Assembly: GCF_009709575.1 (NCBI RefSeq) | Contig: NZ_WIXO01000001.1 | Location: 2,420,001-2,484,000 of the forward strand | Length of the DNA stretch: 64,000 nucleotides | Direction: 5' to 3' | Source of the DNA: Streptomyces taklimakanensis | Lineage (GTDB): Bacteria; Actinomycetota; Actinomycetes; Streptomycetales; Streptomycetaceae | The notes under the pieces: generated by a model | What the model was told of the DNA's origin: nothing | Seen by the model: only the letters and a program-made list of their open reading frames with translations | Databases searched by the model: none | Part shown: one piece after another, positions 58,396 to 64,000 of the stretch | Position numbering within the stretch: position 1 is the stretch's first letter | How the letters are laid out: each line of letters begins with the position of its first letter | Program-made: the position numbers and the translations under genes

Positions 58396-59118
58396 ATGAG
58401 CATCCACCTGATCGGCGGAGGTCGGAACGAGGAGGCTGCCGCCACGGTCCACGGACCGTTCCTCGCCGAGGCCGGGACCGCCCCCACCGTCGCCTGCCTG
58501 CTGATCGACGGGGGCCGGGGCACCGAACACTTCGCCCGGATCGAGGCCGCCCTGCGCGCCGCGGCCCCGAACTGCACGCCGGAACCGGTCCTGGTACCGG
58601 TCGGCGGGACGTTCGACCCGTCCGTCCTGGACGGCGCCGACGCCCTGTGGGTCGGCGACGGCCCCGCCGCCGCGTACCACGACGCGCTGGCCGACGTCCT
58701 CGACACCGTCACCCTGCGGGTCATGCGCGGCATGCCCTACGCGGGTTTCTCCTCGGGGGCGTCGCTCGCCGCCGAACACGCGATCGTCGGCGGCCGGCTC
58801 GCCGACGGGATCCCCGTCTGTCCGGACGCCGCCGCCGACGGCCTGGAGGAGATCGACGTACGCCCCGGCCTCGGCCTCCTGCCCGGCGCCGTCGAGACGC
58901 GCGCCGCCCGGACCGGGACGCTCTCCCGGCTGGTCGAGGTCGTGACGCGGGGCCGCGCCGGACGCGGTGTGGCCCTCGACGAGGACACCCTGCTGACCGT
59001 GGACGGCCACCGGGCCCGGGTGTCGGGCCGGGGCCGGGCGTACACGGTGCGGACGGGGAACGCGACCGGGGACGTGGTGGTGCGGACGTACGGCGCGGGC
59101 GAGGAGTTCACCATCTGA
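58396..59118 (+). CDS. Peptidase S51-like / class I glutaminase-like protein (240 aa)
   Basis: The nucleophile elbow is YAGFSSGASLAA (GxS, near residue 119), preceded by DALWVGDGPAAAYHDAL, matching the S51 (dipeptidase E / cyanophycinase-like) fold. A C-terminal ALDEDTLLTVDG region is the conserved late motif of the family. Likely a cytosolic serine peptidase; the substrate (Asp-X dipeptides or cyanophycin-like material) is not determinable. ATG at 58396 follows ggagaaacgg. Confidence 0.78.
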   Translation: MSIHLIGGGRNEEAAATVHGPFLAEAGTAPTVACLLIDGGRGTEHFARIEAALRAAAPNCTPEPVLVPVGGTFDPSVLDGADALWVGDGPAAAYHDALADVLDTVTLRVMRGMPYAGFSSGASLAAEHAIVGGRLADGIPVCPDAAADGLEEIDVRPGLGLLPGAVETRAARTGTLSRLVEVVTRGRAGRGVALDEDTLLTVDGHRARVSGRGRAYTVRTGNATGDVVVRTYGAGEEFTI

Positions 59119-59206
59119 CGCGCGGCGGTCCGCGGGCGCCGGCGGAGAACCGGAGGCGGTGGACGGGTCCCGCCCCCCTGCCGGACGAGGACGCTCCCTC
59201 GCGACA

Positions 59207-59722
59207 TCACCGGCTCCGGCCCAGCCCCGGCCCCGCCCCGTCCTCCCCGGACACGGGTCCGGCCCGGCGCCGGTCGTCTCCGACGGGCGCGGGGCGGCCC
59301 TGTCGGAGGTCGGTGAGCGTTCCCTCCAGGTGGCGCCGGACCGGCCCGTACAGCCCGTGCGGCACCCGCTCCCCCACCTCGTGGCGCGCGCACCACGCGA
59401 GCGCGTCCAACTCCTCGGCGTCTCGCACCTTCGCCGTTCCCGCGACCACCTCGCACGCCCAGTACTCCAGGGACCGTCGCGTCACCGGGTGCGTGCGCTC
59501 CCCCAGCGGCTCGACGGCCCGCACCACCAGACCCGTCTCCTCGGCCACCTCCCGTACGGCGGCCTCCCGCGCCGTCTCCCCCGGCTCGACCTCCCCGGCC
59601 GGGAACTGCCACGACAGCTCGCCCCCGGCTCCTTCGGCCACTCGCCGACGCACCATCAGCACCCGACCGTCGCGCACCACGACCGCCACCGCGATCCTCG
59701 GCTTCCGTCCCGCCTCCGTCAT
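59207..59722 (-). CDS. Nudix hydrolase (171 aa)
   Basis: Complete Nudix box GEVEPGETAREAAVREVAEETGLV (GX5EX7REVXEEXG). Upstream strand AVAVVVRDGRVLMVRRR and SWQFPAGE precede it. Hydrolyses a nucleoside diphosphate linked to some moiety; substrate unknown. ATG at 59722 is chosen because ggagga lies about 7 bases upstream; longer starts to 59839 add low-complexity sequence. The C-terminal ~30 residues are low-complexity Arg/Gly/Pro. Confidence 0.85.
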   Translation of the reverse strand: MTEAGRKPRIAVAVVVRDGRVLMVRRRVAEGAGGELSWQFPAGEVEPGETAREAAVREVAEETGLVVRAVEPLGERTHPVTRRSLEYWACEVVAGTAKVRDAEELDALAWCARHEVGERVPHGLYGPVRRHLEGTLTDLRQGRPAPVGDDRRRAGPVSGEDGAGPGLGRSR

Positions 59723-59874
59723 CCCCGTCTCCTCCGCCGTCCTCGCCTCATCCGCCATCCTCGCCGTCCCCGCCGTCCCGCGACCGGCCTCCCCACGACC
59801 CGCGTCGAACACCCGAACAGCTTTGCCCGGCCGGAACACGCACCTACGGGCACGCCCGTGGGAAAGGACTCCCC

Positions 59875-60414
59875 ATGACCACCACGAGAGACGAGCCCGC
59901 GGGCCTCCCGTTCCCGACGGCGCGGGCGGACTACCTGGCCACCCTGCCCAAGGCCACCGTCTACGCCTGCCTGTACTTCACCGACGTGCGCGGACGCCCA
60001 CTGCAGATGCGGTCGATCTTCAACAACCGGCCGTGGCAGATCCCGGGCGGCAACCTGGACGAGGGCGAGGACCCGTACCAGACCGCCGTGCGCGAGACGT
60101 ACGAGGAGACCGGGTTGCGCGTGACGGAGCCGGGACCGCTGCTGCTGGTGCACTACATCCGCGGCGAACCGACCGAGGCACCACTGGCCAAGATCGGTTT
60201 CTGCTTCGACGGCGGCGTCCTGGACGACGAGCAACTCGCCTCCGTCCGCCTCGACCCCGACGAGCACGACCGCTGGGCCGTGGAGGACCTGGCCACCTGG
60301 GAACGGCTGATGTCCCCCGAGGGCCACCGGCGGCTGGCCGCCCTCGACGAGGCCCGCCGAACCGGCCGCGCGGTTCTGCTGGTGAGCGAGCCGATCCTCT
60401 CGGAGGGCGCCTGA
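59875..60414 (+). CDS. Nudix hydrolase (179 aa)
   Basis: Nudix box GNLDEGEDPYQTAVRETYEETGLR is intact. ATVYACLYFTDVRGRPLQMRSIF and WQIPGG precede it. This subtype is common in Streptomyces as an ADP-ribose-like or NTP-related pyrophosphohydrolase, but the substrate is unknown. It is divergent from the other Nudix gene (starts 152 bp apart); the two are not close in sequence outside the box. ATG at 59875. Confidence 0.88.
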   Translation: MTTTRDEPAGLPFPTARADYLATLPKATVYACLYFTDVRGRPLQMRSIFNNRPWQIPGGNLDEGEDPYQTAVRETYEETGLRVTEPGPLLLVHYIRGEPTEAPLAKIGFCFDGGVLDDEQLASVRLDPDEHDRWAVEDLATWERLMSPEGHRRLAALDEARRTGRAVLLVSEPILSEGA

Positions 60415-60435
60415 CGGCCGCACGGACGGCGGCAA

Positions 60436-60496
60436 CCGGTCTCCCCGGGGCGAGACCGGCCCGGGGGGCGAGACCGGCCCGGGGAGACCGGCCCGG
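60436..60496. repeat. Direct and inverted GC-rich repeats between convergent genes
   Basis: Three direct copies of gagaccggcccgggg (60452-60466, 60470-60484, partial 60484-60496) follow ccggtctc (60436-60443), which pairs with the first copy (60452-60459) to give an 8-bp hairpin. It lies in the 108-bp gap between two convergent stop codons, so it probably serves as a terminator built from repeats. Confidence 0.65.
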
Positions 60497-60522
60497 ACCG
60501 GCGCCCCCCCGGGCCGACGCTC

Positions 60523-63500
60523 TCAGTCGAACCAGCGGTCCCGGGCGAGTTCGTCCCCCCGGGAGGGATCCTCCAGCAGGGCGGCGGCCTCGAAGCGACG
60601 CGGCCACTGCCCCGCCGCCCAGGCCAGGCCCGCCGCGACGCCCTCGACGGTGGCGGCGTGCAGGGTGCCGTCGGGGGTGAGCCGCCAGTCCAGCTCCACG
60701 CCGTCGACCACCAGCTCCTCGTGCTCGACGTAGCCGGCCGGGGCGCCGGGCAGCAGCACCCGTACCGCCTCGGGCACCTCGCGGACCTCGCCGTCGGTGG
60801 CCGCCGGGGCGGGCAGGTCGGCACCGAGGACGTCGCTCAGGCGGCGCACGTCCAGGACGGCGGCCAGCTCGGCGGCGAGCGCCGGGCGGACCGGCAGCAA
60901 CGGGCGGCCGGCGGCCAGGGGCAGCAGGTCGGGGGCGTCGGCGACCAGCGCGTCGGCGGCGTCCACCACCCGCACCTCGCCGTCGACCACGGCCCGCAGT
61001 TCGTCGGGGAGCGTCACCTCGTCCGGGTCCAGGGAGGCCAGCAGGGTGTAGAGGCCGTGGAGTTGGGCGGCGTCGACGGACAGGTCCGGGTCGGCGAGGC
61101 GGCCGAGGAGTTCGGAGGCGCCGCCGGGCTCGTCCAGCAGGGCGGCGGCGGAGGTGCGGATGCCCAGGGCGCGCAGCACCTGCTCGTCCAGGTCGGCGGT
61201 GGTGGCGGAGGCCTCCTCGTACAGCCCGGCCAGCAGCGGGTCGCCGTTCGCGGCGCGCAGCCCGGCGGGGCGGCGGCCGTCCAGGACGGGGTGGTCGCGC
61301 AGCCACCAGGCGGTGTAGGGGCGGACGGTCTCCACGGTGCCGTCGGGCAGCAGGACCCGCACGGGGGTGGTGAGGGCGTCGCGCAGCGGCGGCCGGGAGA
61401 GCATGGCCAGGGCCCGCGGCCAGCGGTCGTCGGCGACGAGGTCCAGGTCGCGGACGGCGAGCAGTTCGGAGGCGACCGGCGGGACCGGCGTCTCGGGCAG
61501 GCCGTCGAGGACGTCCTCGCACCACACGTCCACGGCGTCCAGCAGACCGGCGTCGTCGGGTTCGGGGTAGTCGGTGTCGCGGGGCTCCAGCTCGTCCGGG
61601 TCGAGGACGACGTCGGTGGCGCGGACGAGGGCGAAGTCGGCGAGCACCCCGACCGCCGCGAGCGGCCCCTCGCCCCAACGCTCGGCCAACTCGGCGTCAC
61701 AGGCGGGGAGTTCGCCCTCGCGGATGACGTCCGCGAAGGCGCTGCCCGGCAGGACCAGTTCGGCGGCGGGGACGAGTTCGCCGTCCTCGTCGGGCAGGGC
61801 GAGCGCGCCGAGCCACGGCTCGTCGCCGGGGGCGAGCCGCGCGTCGCGGACGAGGGCGAGGACGGTCTCGGCCAACTCCTCGGGGTCGAGGGGGCCGCCG
61901 TCGTCCTCCTCGTCGTACCAGGCGTCCTCGGCGTCCAGCGACGCGGCGACCGCCGCCCGCACCTGCGGGGTGGTGAGCACCGCGCGGGGCGTGGCGGGAG
62001 TGGCGCCCAGCTTCTCCAGCAGGGGGTGGGCGGCGTCGGGGTGGGCGACCTTCAGGCCCAGCCGGGTGAGGGGCCGGGCCAGGGCCTCGGTGCTCACCGC
62101 GCCGCCCGTCCCGTCCTCCCCGTCGGGCAGCGGTAGCAGCACCTGGCGGGGGCCGATGGTGGTGCGCCCGTCGGCGAGGGGGACGGGCAGGCCGGTGAGC
62201 CGGTCGGGGTCGACGCCGGCGAGGGAGTCGTACAGCCGCCGCCACCAGGACGGGTCCCGCTCGACGCCGGCGAGCCGGTCGATCAGCTCGCCCAGCGGCA
62301 CCCGGGGGACCTCCAGGGTGCGCAGCTCGGTGCGGCGCTCCTGCCCCGCGGGCAGCAGCCCGGGGAAGAGTTCGGCCAGCACCGCGACCGTCCCGGCGCC
62401 GGCGCCCTCGGCGATCTCGGCGTCGGTGGGACGCAGCGCGTAGGGCTCGCCGTTCTCGTCCCTCGCCTCGCTCGCCAGGAACGGGATGCGCGGCAGCCGC
62501 TCCAGCACCAGACGGCGCAGCTCGCCGTCGAGTTCGGAGCTGCCCAGCCGGCCGGGGACTAGGTCGAGGGTGCCGCCGCCGACCGGGTGCCAGTCGCGCA
62601 GCAGGGCGGTGTAGGCGTCGGCCGCGCGCTCCAGCAGGAAGTCGGTGAGCGGGCCAGGCGCGATGCGGCGGCGGGACGGCTCCAGCGGGAAGGAGGCGAT
62701 CAACAGGGCGGGCAGACCCAGCGGCTCGTCGGTGGGGGTGGGGGCGTGGACGACCGGCACGGTACGGGGACGCTCCGGCGCGCCGGCGGCGTCGACGGGT
62801 ACGGCCCAGGTGACCGACCACACCGGCCGCAGCCGCTCCTCGACGGGCCGGTCGGCGAGCAGGGCGGCGTCGGTGCGTCCGGAGTCGGAGGCCACCCGCC
62901 ACCGGGTGGCGCCGCGCTCGGAGCCGCTGTCCTCGACCGTGACGTACGGGCCGTCCTCACGGCGGGTCAGGACCCGCTCCCCGCCGTCGGTCTCGATCAC
63001 GACCTCGGTCAGCCCGGGGAGGGTGAGCAACAGCGCGTCGTCGACGGCGGTGAGCAGCCGGACGGCCAACTCCTCGGCCGCCGCGTCGCGCAGCGGCAGC
63101 ACCACGGCCGTGTCGTACCCCCGGGGGGCGCCGCCCTGGGCGGGCATCGGCAACCGCAGCAACGGCACGTGACCCTCGCGGCGGCGCAGCTCGTCGGCGA
63201 GTTCGGGACTGTGGGCGGCGACCTCGGCGGCCAGGTCGCGGGCCTCGGCCAGCGACCAGCGGGCACCGCCGGTGCGGCCGACGATCGCGGGCTCGTCGCT
63301 GACGGCCAGGACGGCGGCGAAGCCGACACCGAAGCGGCCGACGGGCCTCGCCTGGGGGCCGCCTCCCGCCGCGTCGTCGCGCTTGGCGGAGGCACGCAGG
63401 GTGGACAGGGACTCCACACCCGCCGCGTCCAGGGGCGCCCCGGTGTTGGCGGCGACGAGCACCCGGTCGCGCAGGGTGAGCCGCAACCGGCCGGGCACCC

Positions 63501-63714
63501 CGGCGCGGGCGGCCGCGTCGGCGGCGTTCTGGGCCAGCTCGACCACCAGCCGGTCGCGGTAGCCACCCAGCGCCAGGTCCTCCTCGGCGTTGGCGTCCTC
63601 CCGGAAACGGGCGGGGGACGCCGCCCAGGCGTCGAGTACGCCCCGGCGCAGCCGCGCGGTGTCGAAGGGGTCCGCCCCGTCGTCCGCGCCCTGCACCAAC
63701 ACCGTGCCGTTCAC
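60523..63714 (-). CDS. Large GHKL/sacsin-like ATP-binding protein (1063 aa)
   Basis: The N-terminal domain has GHKL ATPase features: VVELAQNAADAAARAGVPG (N-box with Glu/Asn, residues ~55-73), VAANTGAPLDAAGVESLSTLRASAK (G1-like) and VGRFGVGFAAVLAVSDEP (G2-like box). This arrangement is seen in Hsp90-like and sacsin proteins. The long C-terminal part is acidic and Leu-rich with no recognised catalytic motif. Actinobacterial homologues are single large cytosolic proteins of unknown function. GTG at 63714 (MNGTVLVQGADD) with ggagga upstream is preferred; the longer frame upstream lacks conservation features. Confidence 0.8.
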   Translation of the reverse strand: MNGTVLVQGADDGADPFDTARLRRGVLDAWAASPARFREDANAEEDLALGGYRDRLVVELAQNAADAAARAGVPGRLRLTLRDRVLVAANTGAPLDAAGVESLSTLRASAKRDDAAGGGPQARPVGRFGVGFAAVLAVSDEPAIVGRTGGARWSLAEARDLAAEVAAHSPELADELRRREGHVPLLRLPMPAQGGAPRGYDTAVVLPLRDAAAEELAVRLLTAVDDALLLTLPGLTEVVIETDGGERVLTRREDGPYVTVEDSGSERGATRWRVASDSGRTDAALLADRPVEERLRPVWSVTWAVPVDAAGAPERPRTVPVVHAPTPTDEPLGLPALLIASFPLEPSRRRIAPGPLTDFLLERAADAYTALLRDWHPVGGGTLDLVPGRLGSSELDGELRRLVLERLPRIPFLASEARDENGEPYALRPTDAEIAEGAGAGTVAVLAELFPGLLPAGQERRTELRTLEVPRVPLGELIDRLAGVERDPSWWRRLYDSLAGVDPDRLTGLPVPLADGRTTIGPRQVLLPLPDGEDGTGGAVSTEALARPLTRLGLKVAHPDAAHPLLEKLGATPATPRAVLTTPQVRAAVAASLDAEDAWYDEEDDGGPLDPEELAETVLALVRDARLAPGDEPWLGALALPDEDGELVPAAELVLPGSAFADVIREGELPACDAELAERWGEGPLAAVGVLADFALVRATDVVLDPDELEPRDTDYPEPDDAGLLDAVDVWCEDVLDGLPETPVPPVASELLAVRDLDLVADDRWPRALAMLSRPPLRDALTTPVRVLLPDGTVETVRPYTAWWLRDHPVLDGRRPAGLRAANGDPLLAGLYEEASATTADLDEQVLRALGIRTSAAALLDEPGGASELLGRLADPDLSVDAAQLHGLYTLLASLDPDEVTLPDELRAVVDGEVRVVDAADALVADAPDLLPLAAGRPLLPVRPALAAELAAVLDVRRLSDVLGADLPAPAATDGEVREVPEAVRVLLPGAPAGYVEHEELVVDGVELDWRLTPDGTLHAATVEGVAAGLAWAAGQWPRRFEAAALLEDPSRGDELARDRWFD

Positions 63715-63769
63715 GTCTCTCGTCTCCTCCACAACACCACCGGGCGGGCCCGCCCGTGCCGTCCGCCTG

Positions 63770-64000
63770 CTACAGCGGCGACGGTACTGCGTCGGGGACC
63801 CACCGTGCGCGCCGGACCGCTCCTCGCCCCCGGACACCGGGCTCCGTGGCACGGCCGGCGTTCCTCTTCTTCCGTCCCGGAGCCCGCTTGTGGCGCCGGC
63901 TGCCGCCCGACGGCACCGGGGTGGTCCCGAAGACGTCACGGACGAGGTCGGGGTGGGGCAACGGTCGAGGGCTCCCACTCGGCCGGGGGGGGGACGTCAC
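63770..64000 (-). CDS. C-terminal end of an unidentified gene, cut by the window edge
   Basis: The frame runs off the right edge and stops at 63770. The visible 76 residues include PHPDLVRDVFGTTPVP followed by a strongly basic tail (HKRAPGRKKRNAGRA). In Streptomyces a DUF3027 gene often neighbours this ATPase, and such a basic tail would fit, but the part seen is too short to identify. It is in the same direction as the ATPase gene, 55 bp upstream of it. Confidence 0.45.
   Translation of the reverse strand: MTSPPRPSGSPRPLPHPDLVRDVFGTTPVPSGGSRRHKRAPGRKKRNAGRATEPGVRGRGAVRRARWVPDAVPSPL

Overview
The window looks like the chromosome of a Streptomyces or close relative. It is very GC rich, with extreme third-position GC, GTG and TTG starts, tightly overlapping operons and typical actinomycete housekeeping genes. 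No rRNA, tRNA, CRISPR array or transposase was recognised.

Left flank (1-13,644): the end of pdxH, citrate synthase, a secreted S15-type hydrolase, a FAD/Fe-S oxidoreductase fusion, serC, a small PPOX protein, a DrrAB-like ABC exporter divergent from its probable TetR repressor, a DUF1772-like membrane protein, a secreted anchored propeller-like protein and an ArsR-type regulator.

Region 13,671-40,921 is one minus-strand NRPS-PKS operon. In transcription order it encodes a KAS III-like enzyme, an ACP, an FkbI-like acyl-CoA dehydrogenase, FkbH, a free A-T didomain, a KS-(degenerate AT)-T-C protein, an FkbK-like dehydrogenase, a C*-A-T-E-C-TE NRPS, a C-A-T-C-A-T-E-C NRPS and MbtH. The fkbH/I/J/K-type genes point to hydroxymalonyl-ACP as extender unit. 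One A domain carries a threonine-type code. An M23 peptidase gene lies divergently at the upstream end.

Region 41,890-49,849 is a second minus-strand operon and the most interesting part. Two homologous small peptides (64 and 63 aa; 16 of 36 identical residues in a gap-free C-terminal alignment) are followed by two strong hairpins. Then come an HTTM (SdpB-like) membrane domain fused to an alpha/beta hydrolase, an SdpA-like protein, a methyltransferase, an ABC exporter, a FAD oxidoreductase and a duplicated SnoaL-like protein. Most downstream genes overlap by 4 bp. I read it as a candidate peptide-toxin or modified-peptide system related to Bacillus Sdp, with an enlarged tailoring set. About 1.5 kb of AT-richer DNA with little recognisable coding follows.

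Right flank (51,360-64,000): an aldo/keto reductase, a small membrane peptide, thpR, a MarR-MFS pair with a probable autoregulatory operator, an NCS2 purine permease, a DUF2530 protein, an S51-like peptidase, two Nudix hydrolases, a large GHKL/sacsin-like ATPase and a truncated gene at the edge.
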